From contig NZ_BDCU01000042.1 of assembly GCF_001618425.1 (NCBI RefSeq), positions 62,001-126,000 of the forward strand: a stretch of DNA of 64,000 nucleotides, read 5' to 3'. The position numbers and the translations under genes are program-made. The stretch comes from Nocardia fusca NBRC 14340. GTDB lineage: Bacteria; Actinomycetota; Actinomycetes; Mycobacteriales; Mycobacteriaceae. The notes under the pieces are model-generated. The model worked only from the letters and a program-made list of their open reading frames with translations, was not told the DNA's origin and ran no database searches. Of the stretch, positions 31,941 through 44,200 are shown piece after piece; position 1 is the stretch's first letter; each line of letters opens with the position of its first letter.

Positions 31941-33473
31941 GTGAGCGACAAGAATTCGGAACAGCCGGAGAGTGCGGAAGAGCAGGCGCCGGATATCGGA
32001 TTCCGGCTCGCCTCGCCCGATGCGGGTGCCGAAGTCACCCCGCCCGGCGACACCACCCGTCCCGATGCCCGCGTCGAACCCGAGGTCAACGAACCCGCCG
32101 ACCGTGCCGCTGCGCGCGAAATCGCCACGGCACTAGGCAATTCCGGACCGCCTGGCTGGCAAGAGTTGGACGCCGTGTTCGCGGTGACGACCACCGCGGT
32201 GTTCGCGGAGGTGCGGTATTCCGACGGCACACGTGCCCTGCGGGTCCAGCCCGCGCCGGAGGTACTGCAGCAGGTGCGCAGCCAGCGCGCCATGGTCGCC
32301 GAATCCGCCGATGGGCCCTGGTGGCGGTTGCTGGTGCGCGCGGATTCCGCAGGCGGACTCGATATCGATTACGACCTCGGTGACGAGCCGTTCCCGGAGG
32401 GGCAGCTTTTCGAGCCCGAGGCGTATCTGCTGGATCTCGACGAGTATCCGCGGGAATCGTTACCGGTCTGGCTGGCCGCCTATATCTCGCATGGTGACCG
32501 GCAGTCGCGGACCCCGCAGCAGGCGGCCCGGGCGGCCCGCGCCGACCGGGAAGCCGAAGTCTGGGCGGATGTGGCCGCCGGTGGTTTTCCGGCCTTTCCA
32601 CAGATGTGGGCGCGCTGGGCGTGTCTGGCCGCGGGTTTCGTGGCGGCCCGATCGGAGTGGGGACCGCGGGTCATGCCCGCGATGGGCTGGTTCGAGAGTT
32701 CGCGCCGTGGCGGGTCGACGCTGTATTCGCTGCCCGGTGACCGGGCGGTGCTCTCCGGCGGGGTCTGGGACGCGCCGGCGCTGGACGCCACCTACAACGA
32801 AGACGCTCCGATGCCGGAATTCTTCGCCGGCGCACCCGACTGGGTGGCCGATCCGGTGTTGAATCCGCGTGCCGGGACCGGGTTGCTGTCGTTCGTCTAC
32901 TGGTGGGAGGCCGGTCGCTGGTATCGCGGGGACTCCCCGGATGCCGAGGCCTGCGCCACCGCGGTGCCCGGGGTGTGGACTGCGGATACCGTGGCCGGGC
33001 TGCTGGCCGGGCTGGCGGCGACACCGCCCACGGCGCAGGGCCGGGCCGCGGCGGCCGAACTCGTCGCGGCGGCCGAACTCGGACTCGCCACACGTGACAC
33101 CGTGACCGCCCTGTTCGACGAGGACACCTTCGATATCGACGGAGCGGTCTATCAGCTGAACACGGCCGGCGTGCTGACCTCGCTGCCGGTGGCGATGCCG
33201 GAGAGCGAAGCGGTGCACCGGGTGCGGACCTATATCGAGAGCCGGGGTCTGGATACCACCGGATATCCCCTGGACGAGCTGGTCGGGGAACGGATCAGCT
33301 GCGGATGGATGGTCTATGTGCCGGTTCCGCAGGGGGAGATGGCGATCGGGCGCGCGATTTTCTATGTTGCCGATGACGGGGTGCTGGAGCATTCCTCTTC
33401 GTCGGTGGCGCCGGCGGTGTTCGCGGGCGAGTTCGAACAGCGTTTCCACGCGCGACGCAAGGTTTCGGTGTGA
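31941..33473 (+). CDS. Large soluble protein with an immunity-like C-terminus
   Basis: 510 residues from GTG 31941; the earlier ATG at 31893 lacks support. After an acidic disordered front it has globular segments (ELDAVFAVTTTAVFAEVRYS, FPQMWARWACLAAGFVAARS, STLYSLPGDRAVLSGGVWDA). The C-terminal 110 residues (GYPLDELVGERISCGWMVYV, MAIGRAIFYVADDGVLEHSS) look like YrhB/Imm35-type immunity domains. It leads an operon with a WXG-like gene, a YbaB-like gene and the giant ORF. Plausibly a chaperone or immunity protein for the giant protein; inferred from fold pattern and position. Confidence 0.55.
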   Translation: MSDKNSEQPESAEEQAPDIGFRLASPDAGAEVTPPGDTTRPDARVEPEVNEPADRAAAREIATALGNSGPPGWQELDAVFAVTTTAVFAEVRYSDGTRALRVQPAPEVLQQVRSQRAMVAESADGPWWRLLVRADSAGGLDIDYDLGDEPFPEGQLFEPEAYLLDLDEYPRESLPVWLAAYISHGDRQSRTPQQAARAARADREAEVWADVAAGGFPAFPQMWARWACLAAGFVAARSEWGPRVMPAMGWFESSRRGGSTLYSLPGDRAVLSGGVWDAPALDATYNEDAPMPEFFAGAPDWVADPVLNPRAGTGLLSFVYWWEAGRWYRGDSPDAEACATAVPGVWTADTVAGLLAGLAATPPTAQGRAAAAELVAAAELGLATRDTVTALFDEDTFDIDGAVYQLNTAGVLTSLPVAMPESEAVHRVRTYIESRGLDTTGYPLDELVGERISCGWMVYVPVPQGEMAIGRAIFYVADDGVLEHSSSSVAPAVFAGEFEQRFHARRKVSV

Positions 33474-33514
33474 GTGCACGGACGTGTGCCGTGGGCGGAT
33501 GGTGAGGATCGGTG

Positions 33515-33841
33515 ATGGCGAAGAGGATCGAAGTCGACCCGGCGTTGCTCGGGGATGCGGCGAAGCTGGTTGCCGAGATCGGCGATAACCTCGCGGCTGC
33601 GCGGGACAAGGCGAACAAGATTTTGGACAATACCGAAATAGCCTGCGGTAACGACCATTTCGGTGAAGAGTTCGCGGGTGGACCTCGGGGTTTCCGGAGT
33701 CAGGGGGAGGCGGCCGAGGACAAGACGGGCCGGATGTCGGAGATCGTTGCCGGGATCGCCGACGATATGGGGGTCGGGAGCGGTGCGGCACAGGCGCATA
33801 TCGATACGGACGAAATGTCGAGTAGGCAGTTCGGATGGTAG
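33515..33841 (+). CDS. WXG100/EspC-like small T7SS protein
   Basis: 108 residues, helical: RIEVDPALLGDAAKLVAEIG, then a turn CGNDHFGEEFAGGPRGFRSQ and a second helix region DKTGRMSEIVAGIADDMGVG. The FGxxF-type turn replaces W-x-G, as in many nocardial Esx/EspC-like proteins. Its TAG (33839-33841) overlaps the next ATG (33835). Likely an export partner for the giant protein encoded two genes on. Confidence 0.75.
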   Translation: MAKRIEVDPALLGDAAKLVAEIGDNLAAARDKANKILDNTEIACGNDHFGEEFAGGPRGFRSQGEAAEDKTGRMSEIVAGIADDMGVGSGAAQAHIDTDEMSSRQFGW

Positions 33842-34362
33842 CGGTGATATCCGGCGACTTTTCGGAGGAAGCGGCTGCGGCGTATGAGAGTTTGCAGCGG
33901 CAGATGGGGTTGATCGCCGAGGCGCAGCGGCAGCGGGTGAAGTTGACCGCGTCGGCGTCGGTGCGGGACGGCCGGGTGACGGCTACCGTCAATGCCGATG
34001 GGTTGCTGATCGAGACGGTGTTCGCCGACGATATCGATGAGTTGAGTTATGCGGAGATCGCGGCGGCGGTGACCGAGGCGACGCAGCAGGCGGCGGCCGA
34101 GGTTGCCCAGAAGAGTGCGGAATTGGTCGCTCCACTGCGGGAGGAGCGGGCGCGGCGGCCGAAGCTGTCGGAAATGATTCCCGGACTGGCCGATGTGGAG
34201 GCGATGATGCCGGTGGCGCCGCCGGTACCGACTGTTGTTCCGGACCCGGAGGATGCCGAGGTGGCGGCCGACCCGGTGCTCGAGTTCGAGAATGTGGAAG
34301 AGGTCGATCGGGCCGCGGGCCGTGGACGGAGTAATCCTCCGGTTTCCGGTTCCACGTGGTGA
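33835..34362 (+). CDS. YbaB/EbfC-like protein coupled to the giant gene
   Basis: 175 residues. YbaB-like helix (ESLQRQMGLIAEAQRQRVKL), strands (ASVRDGRVTATVNADGLLIE) and helix (YAEIAAAVTEATQQAAAEVA), then an acidic Pro-rich tail. It starts inside the WXG-like gene and ends 5 bp before the giant ORF, so all are co-translated. By analogy with EspL it may stabilise the giant substrate or tie its synthesis to DNA-binding regulation. Confidence 0.75.
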   Translation: MVAVISGDFSEEAAAAYESLQRQMGLIAEAQRQRVKLTASASVRDGRVTATVNADGLLIETVFADDIDELSYAEIAAAVTEATQQAAAEVAQKSAELVAPLREERARRPKLSEMIPGLADVEAMMPVAPPVPTVVPDPEDAEVAADPVLEFENVEEVDRAAGRGRSNPPVSGSTW

Positions 34363-34367
34363 TCTAG

Positions 34368-35290
34368 GTGGCTATTCCATTTCCTCCCGCGGATTTGGCG
34401 GGTCTGCTGGGCTGGGTGGGTGGTAGTGAGATCCCGGTGGGGAACGAGGATTTCGCCGAGGTCATGCGGGAGGGCTTCGACGAGCTGAAACGCCAGCTCC
34501 TCGACGAGGAGTTGGCGCGGATCGACGAAGCGATCGGCGCAGTGCAAGCGGCGTATCCGCACGGCGACGGCGGCGCGGCGATCCTCGGCGAACTGCGCAG
34601 TGTGCGGGACGACATCGAACGTACGGGAGAAGAGTTCGGTCGTCTGGCGGACAGTATTCATGAGTTCGGTGGCGAGATCGTTGCGGCGAAGCTGAACGGG
34701 TTTATCGGGCTGACGTGGTTGGCTGCGGAGCTCATCTGGGCGTTGACGTTGGGGCCGGCGGGTCCGTTGGCGCAGGCGACGGCGATTGCGGCGACCAGAT
34801 ATTTCTTCCGGATGATCGGTTTGCGGCTGGCGGCGTGGATTCGGGGGAAGTTGCCGGGTCTGCTGGTTGATCGGGGGTTGCGGACGGCATCGTCGCATTT
34901 TTTGTACGAGGCGATTCAGGAGGGGTTCGAGGAGTTCGCGCAGGGGACGGTGCAGGAGGTGGTGGTTCAGTCCTATTTGATCCACAACGGCTACCAGAGT
35001 GGCGTGGACTGGGGTGCGCTCGGTACGAATGCGGTGGTGTCCGCGGGGGCTGGTGTGGCGGCGGGTGTGGCGGGTCAGGGGTTGGTTCGGGGGGTTTCGC
35101 GGTTGCCGTTGGGGGCGGACCGGTGGGGTGGGTTGGCTCGTGGTGGGTTGGTGGGATCGGGGGCGGAGCTGGTGGGTGCGGCTGCCGCGTGGGGGATATC
35201 GGGGGGAATGACCGGAAACTGGTCGGTCGATCCTCGGTCGTTGACCGGTGCGCTCGCCGGCGCTGCGCCGAGCATGGCTTACGGGTGGCT
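34368..35290 (+). other. N-terminal T7SS/CpnT-like region of the giant protein
   Basis: Residues 1-310. A WXG-like start (IPFPPADLAGLLGWVGGSEI) is followed by helices (FAEVMREGFDELKRQLLDEE), a hydrophobic block (LTWLAAELIWALTLGPAGPL), EAIQEGFEEFAQGTVQEVVV and Gly/Ala segments (AVVSAGAGVAAGVAGQGLVR, SMAYGWLGGG). This is the N-terminal architecture of actinobacterial polymorphic toxins exported by or coupled to ESX systems. Confidence 0.65.
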
Positions 35291-38200
35291 GGGTGGTGGG
35301 GATTATTCAGGTAGGCCGATCACCCCTGACGACTATCGGCGGGTTCGGGTGGGGAATCCGGATCTGGGGGCGGCTCCGGGTGAAGAGGCCCGCCCGGAGG
35401 GGCGGCCGAGCGAGGCTTCGGCCCGTGCCGGCGATCCGGAGCGTAGTGGTGTTCCGGGAGGCGAGAACCGGTGGGCGCCGCCGGGCGGCGGCGAAGCGGG
35501 TCCGCTGGCCAGTTCGGAAGCCGGGGTGCGTGGATCGTCGTCCGCCGGCGAGGTGGGGACGCGGGTCGGCGCGGGTGCCGTCGGTGCTGATCCGAATGTT
35601 TTGGCGGGCCGCGCCCTTTCCGAGGCAGACGAGCAGTGGGCTGCCCGGGATGCCGATGCCGGTGCGCGGGATGGCGCCGACCTCGACGACTCCGGTTCGC
35701 GGATGAATGACTCAGCCTCGAGTACAAACGAATACAGCTCGCGGAAGGGCCAACCCGGTCTCGGTTCGGAGGCGGATGGCACCGGATTCGGTGTGGCGGC
35801 GGGGGACCGGTCTTCGGGAGCCGGCGAGCACGGTGAGCGGGCGTGGGGCGGCCGCGATGCGGAGACGGTGGATTCCGCGGCGGTGGGTTCCGAGCAAGGG
35901 GGCGGTGCGGATTCCGTGGCGGATTCCGGCGCCGGTGGAGCCGAGGGCGGTTCCGGCGTGCCGCCGGGTGTGACCGGTGCAGTACCGGTTGGCAACGGTC
36001 GTGAGCCTGTTGATGTGATTGCGGCGCTGACGAATACGCTCGCGCGGCGGCATCCGGGTGGTTTGATCGAGTCGCCCGGGCCGGTGGACGCGGCCGGTAT
36101 GGATATGCGGGCGCTGGAGCAGGTGTTCGACGGGAATTTCGTCCGGGCGGGAATCGAGCGGGGAGCGACGCCGAAACAGGAATCGTGGCGGTTGCAGCGG
36201 CTGGCCCGCGGCGAGGAACGCCGGTTGACGGGTATCGGGCACAGTATGGCCCGGCATGCGAAAAAGCAGGCACGGCAGCGTGACAAAGCTGTGCGGGCCG
36301 AGGTCGAAGAGTTGCGCCGGGTGCGGGCCGGACTGGCGGCCGGGCGGGACCCCGGCCCGAATATCGAGGCGGAGCTGGCGGGTATTGCCCGTTCCCGGAG
36401 TCTCGATACGCAGGGCTTGTCCGACGCCGACCGCTGGACGGCCTACGCCGACATGCTGGGCGAACAGATCCGGGAGAAGCAGTCGGCCCGGCGGCAGGCT
36501 CGTGCGGCAGAACTGGCCGCGGGGGCTCGGTCGGCCGCAGAGTTCACAACGCGGGCGGCCCGGGAGAAGGCCCGGCTGGAGGATCTGGCCGACCAGCGCC
36601 GTGATATCGAGCAGGAGGAGTGGCGGGAAAGGTCGACGCCGGAGCACCTGCGGGAATTGCTGGAGGAGCTCGGTCCGGGTGGCACGTTGGTGGTGGTCGA
36701 GGAGTTCGGGAGTACTGATGCGAACGGAGTGAACGCGCGACCGTATGCGCTGTATCTCGAGGAGGATACGGTGATGGTCGCCGACGGGGTATCGCACGGG
36801 CCCGCACCGTTCGATTTCACCGCACGCACCGGTATCGAGCGGACGTTCGTCGCCGGTATCCGCGGAGACGGTGTCCCGACGCGCCCGGTTCCGGCCTCCG
36901 GTTCCGGCCGACCGGAGCGCGGGTCCGGTATGCCTGCTCCGAAGGGTTCGAATCCTGGTGCTGGGCAGGGGTATGTAGGCGCAGATACCGGGGATGACGC
37001 GACATCGGCGGCGGTCCGTCCAGGGCTGGTGGTAGACGGAACGGCCCGCCACCGGCTGGACCCACAGTTGCCGGAGGAGGTCGTCGCCGCTGCCGGCGTG
37101 GATGCGGCGATACAAGATGCGGCGGACCCGACCGTCGTGGTCGAAACCGGACCCGACGATGAGCCGGCGCGCAGGGTGGACGGTGACGACCCGGAACCAG
37201 CCACGGGCGCGCGGGCTGCTGCCGAGGCCGGGGCTCGGCAGGCGGAAGCCGGGCCGGACACCGGCCTCGCAGGCCTGACGGGTGCGGTCGGGACTCCGTT
37301 CGGCGCGGCGCCCGCGGTCGGTGTGGCGAAATCCCAGGTGGAGGCGTTGGAGCTGGTGCGTGCGGTGGCGCGGTCGGCACCGGAGGTATTCGATCGGGCA
37401 CTGCGGGTACTGCAACCGAAACACCGGGCGGTGTTGCAGGAACTGAGCGGAGCGGGATCGGAGGCCCGCGGTGCTACGCCGGTCGCAGCAGCATCCCTGC
37501 CGGAGGTCCTCGCCGGGGAACCTGGCGGTACGACCTCGCAGCAGGTACTCGGTGCGGTCGGTGCGCTGGCGCACACCCTCGCCCGGGGCGTTCCCACACC
37601 GGAGGAACAGTGGCTGATCATCCGCGAATCGTGGTTGCGCGGTGACGGTACGTTCGATGCGGCGCTCGCCGCCGCCGTCGAGGAGTTGACGGGTAAGGGG
37701 ATCGAGACCGATCCGGAGGCAATGCGTGAGCTGATGCGGCGGACCGCGGTGCGTCCCGTCGAGGGCATGGTGGCCGAATCCGCTCTGTCGCCGAGCGAAC
37801 TCAGGAAGGCGCAGAACCCCTTCTACGAAGAGCGCAAGGCGATATCGCGGTGGCTCGTGTCCCATACGGAGGTCGGAACGGCGGCGGTTCTCGCCCATGT
37901 CCGCAAGGTCGTCGGCGCGGAAGCCGTTGATCGGTGGCTGGAGTCGCAGGATCCCGCAACGCGGAGCTTGGTGACGGAGAACCTGTCGGCCCGGCGAGCG
38001 GGCGACCTCGTAGGCGGCGATGCCGACGAAGCGAAACTCCGTCGCTACCGCGCGGTCCGGGAACTCATCGGGCTGACCGGAGCAGCCGAGCCCAGCCTCT
38101 CCGCGCCCCCCGAGGATTCACAGACCTTCGGATCCCGTGAACAACACCAAGAGCCTGCATCCGACGACACAACCAAGGCGAACGCCGCGGGCCGGAAGAT

Positions 38201-41200
38201 CGTCCACGGCGAGCATGAAACCCCTTCCACTGGCCGAGCGGCGTCGGTCGAGGCCGCCGAATCGGGGGAGCAGAACCGGCGCTCGCTCGACGATGTTCCG
38301 GCGCAAGAGGCCGTGCCCTACGACGGCACGGCGGAGGTGCCCGCCGAGGGGGCGGACACCATCGTGGGTGGTCCGGATGCTTTGCGGGGGCGTTTTGCGG
38401 TGTTGCAATGGGAGCGGGTCAACCGGAGTAGAGCCGGCGACGATCTGGTCTCGGAGTTCGATGAGTCGGATGAGTTGCCGGGCCGGAGTGGCGTTGCCGT
38501 GCAGCGGTCGTTCAAGGCTGTGCTGCGCGAGTACGGGACGGGCGAGAACACCGAGTTCGACCTGGGAGAAATCCGGAACTTGGTGGCCGACGAAGAACAT
38601 CCGGCGAAGTCCGCTGTAGTGGTGGTGCGCCGCGAGACCGAGGACGAGGACGGATACTGCGCGCACACCTTCGGGCTGGTTCTGGACGAGAACGGCCGTG
38701 TGATGGTCGACGATCCGGCCGATCCGCTGATCCATGGCCGGCGACTCGACGACCTGATCTCCTCGGGACTGATCGCCGGCCGGTTCGGCGATGTAAACGG
38801 TGTTTTCGCGATCCTGCACGACGGCGGGGGCAACGCCGTCGACGCGGAAGGCAACCCGGCGGAGGTAGGGGAGCCGGAACTCTCCGAGCAGATCGCGTGG
38901 CTGGGAGCAGACGGTGGGGATACTCGGCTCGGTGCTGTGGATGTCACGAGCGGTATGCGGGACCGGACACCGCTGGGCGAGATCGCCGTGTGGGCCGGGG
39001 AGAGGGGGGTAGATTTCCCGATATCACAATTCGACCGGGGATCCGACGACCTCGAGAGTGCCGTCGCTGCCGCCTTCGGGGCCGAGTTCGTCCGATACGG
39101 TGATGCGAGTGGCGGATTCCGTGACGCATACCGAGAGCTCGACGCGAAGCTCCGGCACCATAATGCGGCGGCGGTGGTGTTCGACCGGTCGCGCACCAGC
39201 GCGGATGACCAGGGAAAACTCCGTATCCATCTGGTGAGCAACGTGCGCGGCAGCTTTCTGGTCCAGGAGATCACGGGGGGCCGGAACCGGTCGGGGATGC
39301 TCCTGCAGGATGTCATCCCGGTCGACGCCTGGAAGTTCATCGATGTCCGGGCCTTGATCGTGCCGGAACCGGCAGGAGGCACGGAAACTTCTACGTCGCC
39401 CGTCGGGGCGGAGATGCCCGAAGACCAGAAGCGGACGGTGGAACTCTCAGCCGAGGACGCCTTCCTGGAGGCGTTGAGTGCTGACGAATCCGGTCGGGGT
39501 GTACTCGAACTGCTCGGTCTCCTCGACATCACGATCGTGCACGATCTACTGGATACGCCCGGTTATCGTGTCGAGGAGTTCGACGATCCGCGGGAGCCCT
39601 CGGGTTATCGGCAGCAGAAGCAGATCGTGCTGGATGCCGGCCTGGAGCTCCCGGAGCAGATTGCCGGTCTGTCCGGCTACTTGACCGATGCCCTCGCGGA
39701 GTCCGGTCTGGATGACGCTGCGGTCGAGGACTGGACCATGCGGCTGACGGGCGGCCCGCTCATGGAAGCGCTGCGCCGCGACGAGCCAGGCCGGAGAATA
39801 CGCGATGTTCTCGACAGGCTCGATATCCGGATCGTGTACAGCGATTCGTGGCACACCGGTGTGGACTTCGATTACGTCCAGGATCCGCGCGACCCGACCG
39901 GCGAGCGGAGGCAGTGGAAGATCACGCTGGACGCGGATCTGGCGGTTCCCGATCAGATCGTCCAGCTCGCCTCCGGGGCGATCGCCGCTGTCGAGCGCTC
40001 CGGTGTGGCTGCCGCAGAGATGAATACGCTGACCGAGCCGTTACGGGACTTCCTCGAGACGATCTCACGAGATGTGGTGTCGCGCCTGGCCGCGCCGCTA
40101 CCGGTAGGTGTGGCGTCATCCCGAGAGGCGTTCGAGGCCGAAGCCGCGCGGCTGTATCACGAGGCCGTCGAGAGCGGTTCTCCGGAGATCGCAGTGCCGG
40201 TCGAACCGACCGCGTGGCGGGAGGATGTCGATCCGCACTATCACCTGTGGGTTTCCGGCACCCAGGAAACGATTGCCGCGTTGCGCGCGCATTTGCCGAA
40301 ATTCATTTGGGGTAGAGGGGAATTCGACCAACGCACCACCGCCTCCGGCGCCGCGACATTGGCGATACCGGTCGAGGATCACGTGGCGTTGGGGCAGACG
40401 CTGCGGGATATCACCCGGTTCCAGGCGGACCATCCGGCCGGGTTCACCCATGAGTTTCCGGTGGGCGCGCAGCCGGTGCCGGAATGCCCCGGGGTGGGGT
40501 TCTCGGCAATACCGGCGGTCGAGATCAGGCGCCGGTTGCGGGACCTCGAACTACTACTCCACCTGCCGGACGGCCGGAAGATGGTCGAACTGCTTCGGGC
40601 GAGGCCGTATATCGACGCCGACAATACACCGGTGGGTCGCGAGCGGCTGAGCGCGTACGAGCGCGAGCTGGTCCGGCAGGCGCGGCGTCTCGACCTGCCC
40701 GAAACCGGTGCGCCGGAAGTCGTGCAGGCGCTTCGCGTCCTGCGGGATGCGGATGAGAACGACTCGCTCGACCTCCACCGCCGCCTTCGGGAGGTGTATC
40801 ACCGGATCCGTCCCGCCATCGTGGACGGTCCGCAGGCGATCGCTGCGATCACACGCGCGACACTGCGTCGATATCTTGCCGAAACAGATTCCACCGCAAG
40901 AAATTACGACGATTTCCTGGTGACGCTGCGAGATCAGCTGTGGTTCGCTGGTATCGACCCGGCGCGGCCTCATCTCGAACTGGGGGATGAGCCGTTCGGT
41001 GCCCATGAGGACGCGGTACCTCCGCACCGCGGCAGCACGCGCTCGGCCGACGAACAGGTCGCGGAGGTGATGGAGCGAGTCCGGGACCTCTACTCACGCG
41101 CAGATATGGAACTGCCGGTCGGGGAATCCGGGCCGGAGCGCAGCGATCGTGGGTCGGCAGCGGCATTCCGTGGCTCGCTGGATCGGTTCGGCACGTCAGA

Positions 41201-44200
41201 GCAGGGCTATCGCGACGCTTACACCGCACTCGGCCGGGAACTGCTGGATATCGGGCCCGGCTCGACGGCTGTGGTCGCCCAACAGTCCGACGTAGGTGAA
41301 CGCAGCGTCTACCTGGTGCGAAATATCGCCGGCCGGTTGTGGGTCGAGGAACCCGAGGGCCGGATACGCGGCACCGCATACACCTTCGATGCCGCCGTTC
41401 GACCGACGGGCGAGGTGCGGGCCACGCTGCTGGACGACGCCGGTTGCGCGGTGGCTCCCGGCCATGCTCGAATCATCGCCGAAGCACTGGCTGATCCGGC
41501 CGGGCACCACGGCGCCATCGAGAGGGAAATCGAGCGGCTGCGAGCCGAATGCGATCGCCTGCTGGCGAGCCCGGTGCCCGGCGTTTCAGGGAATCTCACC
41601 GAGCACAGGATTCGGGAGCTCATCGATCGAGGTCCGCACGAACTGGTCGTTGCGGTCGAGAAGATCCGCCCCGACCTCCGGTACCCGTTCACGGGGGACC
41701 AGCGCCCACTCCACCTGCTCCGGATAGCCCGGCGGCTCGAGATCGCGCGACGGAGCGTTGACGAGTGGTCCGCGGCCGAGGCAACGCGGTCCGAGCCGCT
41801 CGAGATCCCGGCGATCGACACCTTGGATGTCACTCCCTCGCCGGAATCAGCGTGGCAGGAATCGGTTACGGCGGCGCAGCATGGCGTGCCGAGCTCCGGC
41901 CAGGACATCCGGCAGCTGCTCCAGTCGCGGTGGGAGGGCCTGAAATATTCCACCGACAGGGGTTCCGGCTACTGGCGTCGATTGACCCGACTCTTCAATG
42001 ACGACGGAACATCTGTCATCGTCGCACTGGACCACGCGCTCACCGACGGTCCTGTCGTTCGGGACGCAAAGGAATTCAGTCCGCTCATCCGGGCCGTTCT
42101 CGAGAACGGTGCCAACGGCGTGTTCCTGCATCGCGGTAACGCGTCACGGTTCGCTCGGACAAGTGCGGACGGACTGGTCCTGCATGTGACCGGTGGACCC
42201 GTCATCGGCGAGGATGTCGACGGTGACGGACTGCTCCGCGCGGACCCGAATCACAAGCTGCTTCTCGGCTCCGCCGAAAGTATCGTCAGGGAGGCGCAGC
42301 GGCTCGACGTGGATGCGGTGAGTGTCCATGTGAATGTCGGATCGCCCGACAACGCGGAGCAGGAAGCCGAGGTCGCGGAGCTCGGGAGGGCTTTGTCCGA
42401 GGCCGATATCCCCCTGATCATCATGAGCTACCCACGCGGCCCGGGTATCTCGCCGGACAACCTCGACCATGTCCTCACGGCTGTCAGTCAGGCGGTGCTA
42501 CTGGGCGCGGATATCGTGAAAACGAGCATCCCGAAGTGGCCTGACGGGGCGGTGGACACCGAGGACAGGCCCATCGGCGGAACGCCCGACCTCGCTGCGA
42601 TGCGGGCGGTGGTCGCCTCTTCGCAGGTTCCGGTGGTGTTCGCGGGCGGATCGAACTGGACCATTCCGATGGAGCAGGTCGTCGCGGCCGTCCGGGAATC
42701 CGGCGCCGTCGGATTGGCCGTGGGCCGGATGGTATTCCGCAATCCCGACAACCTCTCTCCGGGCGCCGCGATGCGCCTCGTCGATGGTGCGCTACGCGGC
42801 GATGCGGTGCCGCGCATACCGGACAAGGGGTCGGATCCGTCGACCTGGGAATCATGGGCGGAGACGCGGTACGACGCGGCACGCGCGGACGATACCGATG
42901 TGGGGCGGATCGCCGCGTACCTCGCCGGGATCGCGGCGGATCCCGCGGCGCACGGACTCTCGCCCGAGGACGTCGCTCATCTCCTCGAAGTGTCCGATGT
43001 GGACACATTGGGTGCGGTCAAGAACCATTTGTACTTCAACAAGCACGATCTCATCGATGACCTGACCGGGGAGCGTGTTGTCGCGAGGTTCCGGGCGAAT
43101 CACCTGATCGCCGAAACGTGGCGTGATCTCGCCCTCGGCTGTCCCCTGGACCGTGACACGGTGATGAGTCATGTGGAGTTGCTCAGGCACGAGGCGGCCG
43201 AACAGCGGTTCGAGGCACGGTGGTTCTCGGCATGGGGGGAGCTGCCTCCGTTCGAGATCATGCACGGGGAGGCGAACGGCGAAGCCGATTGGGAACACCA
43301 GCTGCAAAACTTGCTCCCCACGGCGAACACCGATCCCAGGTACTTGCCCGCGCAGTCCGGAGGCCAGCTGATCGAACCGGATCGCGGTGCGGGCGCCGGA
43401 CCGGGTCGCATCACCCGCATCCGGGAGCTGGACGCGGAGATCCAGCAGCGTGCGGCCGAGATCCGGAGGCAGGGCACGCTGTCGTCCGGGTCCGACCTGG
43501 CGAACTGGGTCCTGCAGGTTCCCCAGTACCAGCTGCGTGAGCTCTGGCGTGACCGTAATGAGCTCACGGATAGCATTCTTGCTGAAGCTGCTCTGGCGCT
43601 CGATGATTCGGATGCCACGCGTGAACTCCGGGGCGAGCTGGGGGGAGCGCTCGACAAGACTCGGGATCGGGCCGAGGCCGCATACGATCGGTTGCGGGCG
43701 ATCGCGACCGAGTACCAGGTCGATCCGGAGGTCGGCGATGTGGGTGATCTCCTGGCCGAAATCGGTAACCGGATGGCCATCACTGATCACAGCGATATCG
43801 ACCACGGCGCGGATCGCAAGACCAAGGGTGGTTTGACCGATGTCGAGTACCTGGTCGAACGGCGTGCCGCCCGCTTCCGCGCCGCAGCGGATATGTATGA
43901 AGCCGCCATCGAATACCACTCGAGCCAGGAGCGTTTGGCGCGGGCCGGTGTGCGGCCGGCGGCCGTCGGTACGGCCGGGAGCGCGGAATTCCACAGCGGC
44001 CGGGTAGCCGACGTACGCCAGGCGGTCGAGGCTGTGGTGGCGGAGCGTCGTCGGCGGATCGTGGCCGATCTGCGGGACCTGACGGGTTACGCCGGGTTGG
44101 ACCTGGATGCCGAGATCCGGGAACGGACCGAGGGGGATCCCGAGATGATGCGCGTGGCCGTGGCCGCGCTCGACGACCCCCGGTACCTCAATGGCCGCCT

